Positions 25,863-35,486 of a stretch of DNA of 64,000 nt are shown one piece after another. The translations under genes were made by a program, and so were the position numbers. Below the pieces are notes generated by a model, which saw only the letters and a program-made list of their open reading frames with translations, ran no database searches and was not told where the DNA came from. Source of the stretch: JARYGU01 sp033795365 (GTDB lineage Bacteria > Pseudomonadota > Alphaproteobacteria > Rhizobiales > Rhizobiaceae); assembly GCA_033795365.1 (NCBI GenBank), contig JARYGU010000003.1:444090-508089 (forward strand). The letters are read 5' to 3'. Every line of letters begins with the position of its first letter. Positions within the stretch are counted from its first letter, which is position 1.

Positions 25863-26404
25863 TCACGCCCTCACGGCGGCGATCAGGCCTGGCACGCCGA
25901 CGATGGTGATGGCCCTTTTGATGTTGTAGGCGAGCGCCGGCAAGCTAAACTCCCCGCGCACGTTGTCCAGCCCGCGCATCAGGAATGCGCCCTGGTTCAT
26001 CCACTGCTTGATGGTGCCGAAGAGATGCTCGACGCTCTCGCGCCGTAGGTCGAGAATCTCGGCCGGGCGTCGAGTTGGGTGGTCATGCGGTCGAGGACCG
26101 CCTCGTTCTCCAGCCGCGAGACCCGGCGATAGAGATTGCCGTGCAGCGGGCTTGAGAGCGCATGTCTTGCAGGCGGCGTGGTCGCAGTATCGATCTTCCT
26201 GTTGTCGCGCCTTGCCCTCATAGCGCGGAGAAGGCGGCGCGCTGCTGGGGCAAGTATAGACGTCCTTGTCGGCATCGTAGAGGAACAGCTCCTTGGCGAA
26301 GTATCCCTCGCGGACCGCCAGCTCCCGGATCGACCGGGGCACATAGGCGATGCCGGCTGCCTCGCAGGCTTCGATGTCCTTGATCTTGAAGTAGCCGCAC
26401 AGTC
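25863..26404 (-). pseudogene. IS1182-family transposase fragment 1
   Basis: Reading leftward: GYFKIKDIEACEAAGIAYVP, GYFAKELFLYDADKDVYTCP and the end RRESVEHLFGTIKQWMNQGA, FLMRGLDNVRGEFSLPALAY, NIKRAITIVGVPGLIAAVRA. These are IS1182-type transposase motifs, with the catalytic Glu in VEHLFGTIK. The middle (around 26060-26240) is frame-scrambled and the N-terminal half is missing. Confidence 0.75.
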
Positions 26405-26925
26405 TCAGGTGAGCCATCCGTAAGATGCGCTTGAGGTGAGCGAATAGCATCTCCACCTTCTTGCGCCGATGGCGCAAGCGCTCATAGTCGGGAGTCCAGC
26501 AATAGTTCTGGCGACGTCACGAGCATCCTCGTTGAGAACCCGAGGGGCTTTTCGAGCAACTGCATTCGGGCAGCAACGCTGCTTCAGGCGCATACGTCAC
26601 AGTCCTTCTTGCTGGCCCGATAAAGCCGGGTGCCGTCGCTTGTTATGCCCGATCAGGGTGCCGCGTAGGAGCGGCGGAACTGTACCAGCTCCTTGCCTGC
26701 CGGGCAGACGTAGCGATCGCCCTCGCCATCCCATTCAAGTCTGCACGCGAGAATGTCCCGTCCATGAGGTTGGACTTGTCGAAGACAGGAATATGTGGAG
26801 CGATCTTCTTTTCCTTCACGAGCCAGGCGAGATTCTCGGCAGAACCGCAAGTGCTGTCGGCGACTTACATAGTGCGGCTTCAGGCCAAAGCGCCGTTCAG
26901 CCGCCTGAAATCCCATCATTCGCAT
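26405..26925 (-). pseudogene. IS1182-family transposase fragment 2
   Basis: A different IS1182-like transposase in pieces across frames: EWDGEGDRYVCPAGKELVQF and RRSYAAP at 26655-26710, then KQRCCPNAVARKAPRVLNED and ARDVARTIAG at 26500-26590, and RRKKVEMLFAHLKRILRMAH at about 26405-26475. Several frameshifts and gaps are present. It is fused directly to fragment 1, a nested or recombined IS junction. Confidence 0.75.
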
Positions 26926-26940
26926 GATCCCCGCAAATCA

Positions 26941-27247
26941 CTCAGAGGAGTGAACCACGCGTTGCAAGCGCCGGCAACTGCGGGTTTTTCAACACTATCT
27001 GGCCGAAAACAGTCATCTGGCACTTTCTCTCTACCCATGGGTCTTACGCCTGACTACGCACGGACACCTATGGAGAACGGCGACGCGCTTGATGAATTCA
27101 GGAAGATCGTCGCACCGCCGTTCACCTGTATTTGCACGCTACGCTACTACGATGCCAATTCCTTGTTGAATCACCCGGATTTCCGGCTCTTTTAATCATC
27201 CCGTCCGGGGGCCGTCTGTTTTTCTCCGGCCAGAAGCGGGGATCCGG
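26941..27247. other. IS end and trbB upstream region
   Basis: CGGGTTTTTCAACACTATCTGG near 26975 looks like the outer end of an IS1182/IS5-type element. No gene was found in the remainder. Because trbB is cut off from copG by the insertion, a new promoter for the trb operon would have to lie here or in the IS debris. Confidence 0.35.
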
Positions 27248-28249
27248 ATGACAGTCGTGCATCGAAATTCGAAAGGCTTTGCACGCGGCGCGCGGATGCT
27301 GCGCACGGCGCTGGGCGCTGCCATCGCCCGCTTTTTGGAAGACCCTGGCGTCGTGGAGGTGATGCTCAATCCCGACGGGCGGTTGTGGATCGATCGTCTC
27401 TCGGAGGGCATGTCCGACACCGGCGAGCGCATCTTGCCCGCGGACGGCGAACGCATCATTCGCCTGGTCGCCCACCATGTCGGTGCGGAGGTTCATGCTG
27501 GCGCTCCGCGGGTGTCGGCCGAATTGCCCGACAGTGGCGAACGCTTTGAAGGTCTGTTGCCTCCGATCGTCACAGGTCCTGCCTTCGCCATCCGCAAGCC
27601 GGCGATCTCGGTCTTTACCCTCGATGACTATGTTGCAGCAGGGACCATGACCGCCGATCAGGCGGGATTGCTGCGCGAGGCCGTCGCCTCACACGCCAAT
27701 GTGCTGGTCGCGGGTGGCACGGGCACCGGCAAGACCACGCTCACCAATGCACTGCTGGCCGAAGTGGCGAAGGGGCGGGACCGACTCCTCATCATCGAGG
27801 ACACGCGCGAGCTTCAGAGTCAGTCCGAAAACAAGGTGCCGATGCGCACCAAGGACTTCATCGCCGATCTCACCGATCTGGCGCGCTCGGCCATGCGCTT
27901 CCGGCCCGATCGCATCATTGTCGGCGAGGTGCGGGGCCCCGAAGCCCTCGACCTTCTGAAGCTCTGGGGAACCGGACATCCCGGCGGCATCGGCACCATT
28001 CATGCCGGCACCAGCCTCGGCGCGCTCCGCCGGCTCGAACAGCTTATTCAGGAAGCCGTCGTCACCGTCCCCAGGGCGCTGATCGCCGAAACCATCGACA
28101 TCGTAGCGGTTCTCTCCGGTCGCGGCTCCGCGCGCCGGCTCTCCGAGCTCGCCTGCGTCGAAGGGCTCGGCCCCGACGGCGATTACCGCGTCGTCCCCGC
28201 TCATCTTTCCCTCGACCGCCAACCGCTTCCGAAAGGAGAACAGCAATGA
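27248..28249 (+). CDS. trbB: TrbB, conjugal transfer secretion ATPase
   Basis: A 333-residue VirB11-type hexameric ATPase at the cytoplasmic face of the mating channel. Walker A is GGTGTGKTT, followed by the Asp box LLIIEDTREL, Walker B RFRPDRIIVGEVRGPEALDL and His box TGHPGGIGTIHAGT. It is the first gene of a tight trb operon and its stop overlaps the trbC start by 4 bases. Confidence 0.95.
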   Translation: MTVVHRNSKGFARGARMLRTALGAAIARFLEDPGVVEVMLNPDGRLWIDRLSEGMSDTGERILPADGERIIRLVAHHVGAEVHAGAPRVSAELPDSGERFEGLLPPIVTGPAFAIRKPAISVFTLDDYVAAGTMTADQAGLLREAVASHANVLVAGGTGTGKTTLTNALLAEVAKGRDRLLIIEDTRELQSQSENKVPMRTKDFIADLTDLARSAMRFRPDRIIVGEVRGPEALDLLKLWGTGHPGGIGTIHAGTSLGALRRLEQLIQEAVVTVPRALIAETIDIVAVLSGRGSARRLSELACVEGLGPDGDYRVVPAHLSLDRQPLPKGEQQ

Positions 28250-28635
28250 CCCTGCACGTTCCACGCTTCCTATATCCGGGGTCGGGTCAGGCGAACGACC
28301 GCACGCTGTCCGTCCTGCCCGGCATCCGTCGCCACCTCATTGGTTCGACGGCACTGGCCGCCATTATGATGATGGCGGCCATGCCGGCTCACGCTTCCGG
28401 CTCGTCGATGCCGTGGGAGGCACCGCTTCAGTCGATCCTCGAATCCATCGAGGGGCCGGTGGCCAAAATCGTAGCCGTGATCATTATTATTGCCACTGGT
28501 CTTGCGCTGGCCTTCGGCGATACAAGCGGCGGTTTCCGGCGACTGATACAGATCGTCTTCGGCCTGTCGATCGCGTTTGCGGCCAGTTCCTTCTTCCTCA
28601 GCTTCTTCTCGTTCGGCGGCGGGGCGCTGGTCTGA
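28246..28635 (+). CDS. trbC: TrbC, conjugal pilin precursor
   Basis: 129 residues with a long leader (LIGSTALAAIMMMAAMPAHA) and two hydrophobic segments (KIVAVIIIIATGLALAFGD and IVFGLSIAFAASSFFLSFFS), the form of TrbC/VirB2 pilins. The likely signal cleavage is after AHA. In IncP-like systems TraF then processes and cyclises it; a TraF homologue is present at 14758. It overlaps trbD by one base (TGATG). Confidence 0.92.
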   Translation: MTLHVPRFLYPGSGQANDRTLSVLPGIRRHLIGSTALAAIMMMAAMPAHASGSSMPWEAPLQSILESIEGPVAKIVAVIIIIATGLALAFGDTSGGFRRLIQIVFGLSIAFAASSFFLSFFSFGGGALV

Positions 28636-28916
28636 TGGCGGGAATTCTGCAACACGCCAACGAGGTGCCGGGCTTCAGCATCACCGTCCACCGGGCGCTG
28701 ACCGAACACATCCTGCTCGGTGGCGCTCCGAGAAGCATCGCCATCATGAACGGAACGCTCGCCGGAGCCGTAGGCCTCGGCCTCCGTCTCTGGCTGGTCG
28801 GCCTCGCCATATGGGCAGTTGGGCACTTCGCAGCGGTCTGGGCGGCGAAACGCGATCCGCTGTTCGTGGAAGTCGGGCGCCGTCACCTTCGTATCCCCGG
28901 TCATCTTGCGGTCTGA
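28635..28916 (+). CDS. trbD: TrbD (VirB3-like) inner-membrane protein
   Basis: 93 residues: PGFSITVHRALTEHILLGGA followed by a membrane segment (GLGLRLWLVGLAIWAVGHFA) and DPLFVEVGRRHLRIPGHLAV. This is the TrbD/VirB3 pattern, a small protein that works with the TrbE ATPase. The start is the ATG overlapping the trbC stop; a longer open frame upstream is not used. Confidence 0.92.
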   Translation: MAGILQHANEVPGFSITVHRALTEHILLGGAPRSIAIMNGTLAGAVGLGLRLWLVGLAIWAVGHFAAVWAAKRDPLFVEVGRRHLRIPGHLAV

Positions 28917-28927
28917 GGAGTGCGGCC

Positions 28928-31384
28928 ATGATGAACCTTGCCGAATACCGCCGCACCGCCAGCCGCCTTGCCGACTTCCTGCCCTGGGCAGCACTTGTCG
29001 GCGAGGGTGTCGTTCTGAACAAGGACGGATCGCTGCAAAGGACCGCCCGATTCCGTGGACCGGATCTGGAATCCGCCGTCGCTGCCGAACTGGTCGCTGT
29101 TGCCGCGCGATTGAACAATGCTTTCCGTCGTCTCGGCTCCGGCTGGGCGATCTTCGTGGAAGCGCAGCGCCAGGAAGCGGCGACCTATCCCGACAGCCGT
29201 TTTCCAGATCCGGCCTCGGCGCTGCTGGATGCCGAGCGCAAGGCCGATTTCGAGGAACAGGGTAGCCATTTCATTTCAGAATATTTTCTGACCTTCACCT
29301 ATCTGCCGCCAGCCGAGGACGCGGCCCGCACCGAAGCATGGCTCTATGAAGGCCGCGAGCGATCCGGTGTCGACGCGCACAAGATCCTGCGCGCCTTTAC
29401 CGATCGCACCGATCGCGTGCTGGCGCTGCTCGACGGCTTCATGCCGGAATGCCACTGGCTCGATGACAGCGAGACGCTGACCTATCTGCATTCCACCGTC
29501 TCGACCAACCGGCATCGCGTCCGCGTTCCCGAGATACCGATGTACCTGGACGCGCTGCTGGCCGATCAGCCGCTGACCGGCGGACTGGAGCCGCGCCTCG
29601 GCAATAGCCATCTGCGCATCCTCACCATCATCGGCTTCCCGACCGCGACCACGCCCGGAATTCTCGACGAGTTGAACAGGCTCGTCTTTCCCTATCGCTG
29701 GTCGACGCGCGCGATCCTGCTCGACAAGACCGACGCCATCCAGTTGCTCACCAAAATCCGCCGCCAGTGGTTTGCGAAGCGCAAGTCGATCGCCGCCATT
29801 TTGAAAGAGGTGATGACCAACGAGGCTTCCGTTCTCGTGGATACCGACGCGGCCAACAAGGCGGCCGACGCGGACATCGCGCTTCAGGAGCTTGGGCAGG
29901 ATTATGCCGGCATGGCCTATGTCACGGCGACCGTCTCCGTCTGGGACGAAGATTCCCGCCTCGCCGACGAAAAGTTCAGGCTTGTCGAAAAGGTTATCCA
30001 AGGCCGCGATTTCACCGCGATGCCGGAGACCATCAATGCCGTCGATGCCTGGCTCGGCTCGCTGCCGGGGCATGTCTACGCCAACGTCCGCCAGCCGCCG
30101 ATCTCGACGCTCAATCTCGCCCACATGATCCCCCTCAGTGCCGTGTGGGCGGGGCCGGAACGGGATGACCATTTCGGTGCGCCGCCCTTGCTTTTTGGCA
30201 AGACCGAAGGAAGCACCCCGTTCCGGCTTTCCCTTCATGTCGACGATGTCGGGCACACGCTCGTCGTCGGGCCGACAGGTTCAGGCAAAAGCGTGTTGCT
30301 CGCCTGCATGGCGCTTCAGTTCCGGCGCTACGAGCGGAGCCAGATCTTCGCCTTCGATTTCGGGGGCTCGATCAGAGCCGCGGGCCTCGCCATGGGCGGT
30401 GACTGGCATGATCTCGGTGGCAATCTGACCGAGGGGGACACGCTTTCCGTCTCGCTCCAGCCGCTCGCACGCATCCATAGCGCGCCCGAACGCGCCTGGG
30501 CGGCCGACTGGATCGTCGCCATCCTGACACGCGAGAGCATCGCGATCACGCCGGACGTCAAGGAACATATCTGGACAGCGCTGACCTCGCTCGCCTCCGC
30601 GCCGGTCGAGGAACGCACCATCACCGGTCTGACGGTGCTGCTGCAATCGAACGACCTGAAGCAGGCGCTCAGGCCGTATTGCGTCGGCGGTCCCTACGGC
30701 CGGCTGCTCGATGCCGAAACCGAGCACCTCGGCAGTGCGTCGGTGCAGGCCTTCGAGATCGAGGGGCTGGTTGGCACCGGCGCCGCTCCGGCCGTCCTGT
30801 CCTATCTATTCCACCGCATCGGCGACCGGCTCGACGGCTCGCCCACCTTGCTCATCATCGACGAGGGCTGGCTGGCGCTTGATGACGAAGCTTTTTCCGG
30901 GCAGTTGCGGGAATGGCTTAAAACACTCCGCAAGAAGAACGCTTCGGTCATCTTCGCCACGCAGTCGCTTTCCGACATCGACAATTCGGCGATCGCGCCG
31001 GCGATCATCGAAAGCTGCCCGACGCGTCTGCTTCTTCCGAATGAGCGCGCCGTCGAGCCGCAGATCACCGCGATCTATCAGCGATTTGGCCTGAACGCGC
31101 GCCAGATCGAGATCCTGGCGCGGGCTACGCCGAAGAAGGACTACTACTGCCAGAGCCGCAGGGGGAACCGCCTGTTCGAGCTGGGCCTCAGCGAAGTCGG
31201 TCTGGCGCTCACGGCCGCTTCCTCGAAATCCGACCAGTCCGCCACCGCCCGTGTCTTCACCGAGCACGGTCGGGACGGTTTCCTCGCCGCCTGGCTGCGC
31301 CTGCGCGGTGTCGATTGGGCCGCCGACCTCATTCCCAACCTCACCAATCTCATTCCCCAGCCTGACAAGGAGGCTCAACCATGA
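28928..31384 (+). CDS. trbE: TrbE, VirB4-type conjugal transfer ATPase
   Basis: 818 residues from ATG 28928 with GAGGAG 7 bases upstream; the open frame further upstream overlaps trbCD and is not coding. The N-terminal CagE/TrbE domain begins MMNLAEYRRTASRLADFLPW. The ATPase part has Walker A VVGPTGSGKS and Walker B LLIIDEGWLALD, then FATQSLSDIDNS. It powers pilus assembly and substrate transfer. The length is normal for the family. Confidence 0.95.
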   Translation: MMNLAEYRRTASRLADFLPWAALVGEGVVLNKDGSLQRTARFRGPDLESAVAAELVAVAARLNNAFRRLGSGWAIFVEAQRQEAATYPDSRFPDPASALLDAERKADFEEQGSHFISEYFLTFTYLPPAEDAARTEAWLYEGRERSGVDAHKILRAFTDRTDRVLALLDGFMPECHWLDDSETLTYLHSTVSTNRHRVRVPEIPMYLDALLADQPLTGGLEPRLGNSHLRILTIIGFPTATTPGILDELNRLVFPYRWSTRAILLDKTDAIQLLTKIRRQWFAKRKSIAAILKEVMTNEASVLVDTDAANKAADADIALQELGQDYAGMAYVTATVSVWDEDSRLADEKFRLVEKVIQGRDFTAMPETINAVDAWLGSLPGHVYANVRQPPISTLNLAHMIPLSAVWAGPERDDHFGAPPLLFGKTEGSTPFRLSLHVDDVGHTLVVGPTGSGKSVLLACMALQFRRYERSQIFAFDFGGSIRAAGLAMGGDWHDLGGNLTEGDTLSVSLQPLARIHSAPERAWAADWIVAILTRESIAITPDVKEHIWTALTSLASAPVEERTITGLTVLLQSNDLKQALRPYCVGGPYGRLLDAETEHLGSASVQAFEIEGLVGTGAAPAVLSYLFHRIGDRLDGSPTLLIIDEGWLALDDEAFSGQLREWLKTLRKKNASVIFATQSLSDIDNSAIAPAIIESCPTRLLLPNERAVEPQITAIYQRFGLNARQIEILARATPKKDYYCQSRRGNRLFELGLSEVGLALTAASSKSDQSATARVFTEHGRDGFLAAWLRLRGVDWAADLIPNLTNLIPQPDKEAQP

Positions 31385-32130
31385 AGACTTGTCGTTCCCG
31401 CGCGGCGGTGCTTGCTGCATCCGTTCTTATTTTCGCAGGCCCTTCTTTGATTCTGGCGCCGCCGGCTTCCGCCGCCTGGGTCGTCTACGACCCGACGAAC
31501 TATGCGCAAAATCTCCTGTCCGCCGCCCGCGCCCTGGAGCAGATCAACAACCAGATCACCAGCCTGCAAAACGAAGCGCAGATGCTGATCAACCAGGCCC
31601 GCAATCTCAGTAGCCTGCCTTATTCGTCGCTCCGGCAGATCCAGCAGTCGGTGAGCCGCACGCAGCAGCTTCTGTCTCAGGCGCAGAACATCGCCTTCGA
31701 CGTCGGCCAGATCGATCAGGCGTTTCAGTCGAAGTACGCCAATGTCTCGCTTTCGGCCACCGATGCGCAGCTCGTCGCCGATGCAAAGGAGCGCTGGCAG
31801 AACAGCGTCGGCGGTCTTCAGGACGCCATGCGCGTGCAAGCGACCGTCGTCGGCAATATCGACACCAACCGTACCGAGATGTCGCAACTGGTCGGCCAGA
31901 GCCAGAGCGCGACCGGCGCGCTTCAGGCGGCACAGGCAGGCAACCAGCTTCTCGCCCTTCAGTCGCAGCAGCTCTCCGACCTGACGGCGCTGCTTGCCGC
32001 CAATGGCCGGTCCACCGCGCTCACGGAGGCCGAGCGGGCCGCTGCGGCCGAACAGGGGCGCGTGCAGCGACAGCGCTTCTTGACGCCGGGTTCCGGCTAC
32101 AGGGAGGGCAACCCAAAGATGTTCAACTGA
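31381..32130 (+). CDS. trbJ: TrbJ, periplasmic mating-channel protein (VirB5-like)
   Basis: 249 residues with a signal peptide (LAASVLIFAGPSLILAPPAS) and the family start WVVYDPTNYAQNLLSAARAL. The protein is mostly coiled-coil, rich in Gln and Asn (QINNQITSLQNEAQMLINQA). It is thought to be a minor pilus component. It overlaps the trbE stop by 4 bases. Confidence 0.93.
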   Translation: MKTCRSRAAVLAASVLIFAGPSLILAPPASAAWVVYDPTNYAQNLLSAARALEQINNQITSLQNEAQMLINQARNLSSLPYSSLRQIQQSVSRTQQLLSQAQNIAFDVGQIDQAFQSKYANVSLSATDAQLVADAKERWQNSVGGLQDAMRVQATVVGNIDTNRTEMSQLVGQSQSATGALQAAQAGNQLLALQSQQLSDLTALLAANGRSTALTEAERAAAAEQGRVQRQRFLTPGSGYREGNPKMFN

Positions 32131-32140
32131 GGGTGCTGTC

Positions 32141-32434
32141 ATGGACGGCAAGATGCTGGCCCGGCTGGGCGCCATTGTCTTCATCGCGGTCGCGATCACG
32201 GCGACGGCGATCGAGATGATCAGAAAGAGAGAGGCTCCCGCGCCATGGACACGATCCACAGCCGCCGTCGGATCACCCGCGGATCCCCTCCGGCTCGGTC
32301 AGCGCCGGTGCCAGCAGCTTGGGCAGGCCGCCACGAACGATCCCGAATGCCTGCGCGTCTGGTCGGAGACCCGCGACCGCTTCCTCGGCAGGACCTCCGT
32401 GCCGGCAACCCCAAAAACCATCGAAGGGCGGTGA
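32141..32434 (+). CDS. TrbK-alt, putative entry-exclusion protein
   Basis: 97 residues with one N-terminal membrane segment (ARLGAIVFIAVAITATAIEM) and a conserved C-terminal RRCQQLGQAATNDPECLRVW segment with two cysteines, then ETRDRFLG. This is the alternative TrbK of rhizobial Trb operons, between trbJ and trbL. It is expected to block entry of related elements, by analogy. Confidence 0.88.
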   Translation: MDGKMLARLGAIVFIAVAITATAIEMIRKREAPAPWTRSTAAVGSPADPLRLGQRRCQQLGQAATNDPECLRVWSETRDRFLGRTSVPATPKTIEGR

Positions 32435-32437
32435 TTC

Positions 32438-33811
32438 ATGGGCGGCAGCGGCGTCATCGACAATTTCCTGGGGGTCTTCACTTCCTATATCGACAGCGGA
32501 TTCGGTCTTCTCGGCGGCGAGGTCGCCTTCATCGCCACCACGCTGATCGTCATTGACGTGACGCTCGCCGCCCTGTTCTGGAGCTGGGGCGCCGACGACG
32601 ACATCATTGCGAGATTGGTGAAGAAGACCCTGTTCGTCGGGGCATTCGCCTACATCATTTCCAACTGGAACAATCTGGCCCGCATCGTATTCGAGAGCTT
32701 CGCCGGCCTTGGCCTGCAAGCCTCCGGTACAGGCTTCAGTGCTGCCGATCTCATGCGCCCCGGCCGGGTGGCGCAGGTCGGCCTCGACGCGGCGCGTCCG
32801 TTGCTCGAATCCATCTCCGATCTGATGGGATGGGTGAGCTTTTTCGAAAACTTCATCCAGATCGCATGCCTGCTCTTCGCCTGGGCGCTTGTCATCCTCG
32901 CTTTCTTCATTCTGGCGATCCAGCTCTTTGTCAGCCTGATTGAATTCAAGCTGACCACGCTGGCCGGGTTCGTGCTGATCCCGTTCGGCCTATTCGGCAA
33001 GACGGCCTTCATGGCGGAGCGCGTCCTGGGAAATGTCGTCTCCAGCGGCATCAAGATCCTCGCTCTCGCCGTCATCATCGGTATCGGCTCGACCTTGTTC
33101 AGCCAGTTCACCGCTGGTTTTGGCGATGCCATGCCGACGATCGACGATGCGATGGCGATCGTGCTGGCAGCGCTTTCCCTGGTCGGCCTCGGCATCTTCG
33201 GACCAGGCATCGCCAATGGTCTCGTCTCCGGCGGTCCGCAGCTTGGCGCAGGAGCCGCAGCTGGCACCGGCCTCGCCGTCGGTGGTGCGGCGCTCGCCGC
33301 AGGCGGTGCGGCCGGTCTGGCCCTGCGAGGTGGTGCCGCAGCCCTTTCTGGTGGTACGGCTGCCATTCGTGGTGGAGCCGCCGCCGCCGGCGCGGCCTCG
33401 AGCGCCTACAGCCTCGGCTCGATAGGACAGACAGGCGCGGCCGGCGTCGCCTCCGGCCTTGGCGGTGTCGGGCGCGCCGCAGGCTCGGCGGCTGTCTCGC
33501 CGCTCAAGCGTGCAGTTAATCGCGCCACAGAAAGCGTCGGATCCAATTTTTCGGAGGGTGTGAAAGACGGCTTCAGCGCGACGGGCGGCTCTTCCACGCT
33601 CGGCACCATCGGCGGCGTTGATGCCGCCGATGGTGATTCCTTTGCCGCTGCTCCGGCGGCTTCGCGCGATGGTGCTCCCGATTGGGCCAAGCGCATGAAG
33701 CGAAGCCAGCATTTCAGCCACGGTGTTTCAGCCGCTGCCCACGCCATCCGATCCGGCGACGGCCATGGCGGCGGCACTTCCGTCAACCTTCAGACAAGTG
33801 ACCCATCATGA
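32438..33811 (+). CDS. trbL: TrbL, polytopic inner-membrane channel protein (VirB6-like)
   Basis: 457 residues. About six membrane segments occupy residues 30-265 (including LTTLAGFVLIPFGLFGKTAF and IKILALAVIIGIGSTLFSQF). A long Gly/Ala/Ser-rich low-complexity tail follows. It starts 3 bases after the trbK-alt stop and its stop overlaps trbF by 4 bases. The length and tail are typical of rhizobial TrbL. Confidence 0.93.
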   Translation: MGGSGVIDNFLGVFTSYIDSGFGLLGGEVAFIATTLIVIDVTLAALFWSWGADDDIIARLVKKTLFVGAFAYIISNWNNLARIVFESFAGLGLQASGTGFSAADLMRPGRVAQVGLDAARPLLESISDLMGWVSFFENFIQIACLLFAWALVILAFFILAIQLFVSLIEFKLTTLAGFVLIPFGLFGKTAFMAERVLGNVVSSGIKILALAVIIGIGSTLFSQFTAGFGDAMPTIDDAMAIVLAALSLVGLGIFGPGIANGLVSGGPQLGAGAAAGTGLAVGGAALAAGGAAGLALRGGAAALSGGTAAIRGGAAAAGAASSAYSLGSIGQTGAAGVASGLGGVGRAAGSAAVSPLKRAVNRATESVGSNFSEGVKDGFSATGGSSTLGTIGGVDAADGDSFAAAPAASRDGAPDWAKRMKRSQHFSHGVSAAAHAIRSGDGHGGGTSVNLQTSDPS

Positions 33812-34497
33812 GCTTATTCAAACGACCGGCAACCCATTACGGCAAGGCGCCACAACCCGAGACTCCATACCAGAGAGCCGCACAGGTCTGGGACGAGCGC
33901 ATCGGTTCGGCCCGCCTTCAGGCTCGCAATTGGCGATACATGGCATTCGGCAGCCTGATCCTGTCGGCAGGCTTTGCCGCCGCGCTGACCTGGCAATCCG
34001 CCCGAGGGATCGTCGTCCCCTGGGTCGTGCAGGTGGATAATCTCGGCCAGGCGCAGACTGTCGCGCCGGCCATCGCCGATTACCAGCCAACAGACCCCCA
34101 GATTGCCTGGCATCTCGCCCGCTTCATTGAGCAGGTCCGGGGACTGCCGGCCGATCCGATCATCGTCCGTCAGAACTGGCTCCGCGCCTATGAATGGACG
34201 ACTGATCGGGGCGCGGCGGCTCTCAACGATTATGCGCGAAGCAATGACCCGTTCACCAAAATCGGCAGGAGCCAAGTCGCTGTCGAGGTGTCATCGGTTA
34301 TCCGGGCGTCGCCGGACTCCTTCCGCGTCGCGTGGATCGAGCGCCGTTACGAGAACGGCCAGCTCTCCACCACCGAACGCTGGACAGCGATCCTGACCAT
34401 CGTGATCCAGATCCCCCGCGATGCCGAACGTCTCAAGGCCAACCCGCTCGGCATCTACGTCAATGCCATCAACTGGTCGCGGGAGATGAGCCAATGA
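33808..34497 (+). CDS. trbF: TrbF (VirB8-like) assembly protein
   Basis: 229 residues. A cytoplasmic start (MSLFKRPATHYGKAPQPETP followed by YQRAAQVWDERIG) leads to one membrane segment (MAFGSLILSAGFAAALTW) and a periplasmic VirB8-type domain ending in VIQIPRDAERLKANPLGIYV. It nucleates the channel. The stop overlaps the trbG start (ATGA). Confidence 0.93.
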   Translation: MSLFKRPATHYGKAPQPETPYQRAAQVWDERIGSARLQARNWRYMAFGSLILSAGFAAALTWQSARGIVVPWVVQVDNLGQAQTVAPAIADYQPTDPQIAWHLARFIEQVRGLPADPIIVRQNWLRAYEWTTDRGAAALNDYARSNDPFTKIGRSQVAVEVSSVIRASPDSFRVAWIERRYENGQLSTTERWTAILTIVIQIPRDAERLKANPLGIYVNAINWSREMSQ

Positions 34498-35486
34498 TTA
34501 TGCTGCTCACTCAGACAGATTCCGGCTGCGAGACTACGACTCTCCCTAAACCCATCTTGGCGTTTGTCCTTCTTTCCGCAGCTACGCTGGCCGGCTGTGC
34601 GACGCCGCAAAAGCCGCCGCAGATCAGTTACGATGCCAACGTTCCGCCCTTGCCGGCGGTTCCCACAGCCGCTGTCGAGCAGCGGCCACGCCCCTTGCAT
34701 ATTCCTCCGGCCTGGACGGTGGCGCGGGGAGGAACCGTAACGGGTACGGCGATCGGCCGTGTCGAGAACGCCAACGCAGCGGCGCGCGTCGAACCACGCC
34801 GCGAGGGGTATTACAACGCGATCCAGATCTATCCGTGGAGCGAGGGGGCTCTCTATCAGGTTTATGCAGCTCCCGGCCAGATCACGGACATCGCGCTCGA
34901 ACCGGGCGAGAGCCTGGGAGCCGGGCCGATCGCCGCCGGCGATACCGCTCGCTGGATTATCGGCGACACTGAGAGCGGCAGCGGCACGACACGGCGCGTG
35001 CATATCCTTGTGAAGCCGACGCGGCCTGACATTTCCACCAACCTTGTCGTCACGACCGACCGCCGCGTCTACATGATCGAGCTGCGCTCAGGCCAGAAAC
35101 CCTATATGCCGTCGGTCGCCTGGGCCTATCCGCAGCCGCCGGCGGGGCAGCGTCAGACTGTTCCGGCGACGCCGATCATCCCGGCCGTCGCGGCAAGGAA
35201 CTATCGCTACGGCCTGACCGGCGGCAATCCGCCCTGGAAGCCCGTTTCCGTCTACGATGACGGCCGCCGTGTCTATGTCGAATTTCCCCGCGGCATCGTG
35301 CAGGGCGAACTTCCACCCTTGTTCGTCATTGGCCCGGACGGCGAAGCTGAGATCGTCAACAGCCGCATCTATCAGAACATCCTGATCGTCGATCGCCTGT
35401 TCGGCGCTGCCGAGCTGCGCCTGGGCAGCGGCAAGCGTCAAGAGGCCGTGAGGATCGTGCGTACCGATGGGAGGCCATCGTCATGA
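34494..35486 (+). CDS. trbG: TrbG (VirB9-like) outer-membrane channel lipoprotein
   Basis: 330 residues from the ATG overlapping trbF. A lipobox-type signal (FVLLSAATLAGC) is followed by the VirB9 domain: YPWSEGALYQVYAAPGQITD, IALEPGE, and a C-terminal GNPPWKPVSVYDDGRRVYVE. It joins TrbI and the outer-membrane core complex. The extended frame upstream of 34494 overlaps trbF and is not used. Confidence 0.93.
   Translation: MIMLLTQTDSGCETTTLPKPILAFVLLSAATLAGCATPQKPPQISYDANVPPLPAVPTAAVEQRPRPLHIPPAWTVARGGTVTGTAIGRVENANAAARVEPRREGYYNAIQIYPWSEGALYQVYAAPGQITDIALEPGESLGAGPIAAGDTARWIIGDTESGSGTTRRVHILVKPTRPDISTNLVVTTDRRVYMIELRSGQKPYMPSVAWAYPQPPAGQRQTVPATPIIPAVAARNYRYGLTGGNPPWKPVSVYDDGRRVYVEFPRGIVQGELPPLFVIGPDGEAEIVNSRIYQNILIVDRLFGAAELRLGSGKRQEAVRIVRTDGRPSS

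Noticed and set aside
26764..27195. 143-residue ORF before trbB
   Set aside because: The translation crosses IS1182 debris in antisense and changes character midway; no support as a gene.
29276..30256. 326-residue minus-strand frame inside trbE
   Set aside because: Antisense to a strongly conserved ATPase and without motifs of its own.
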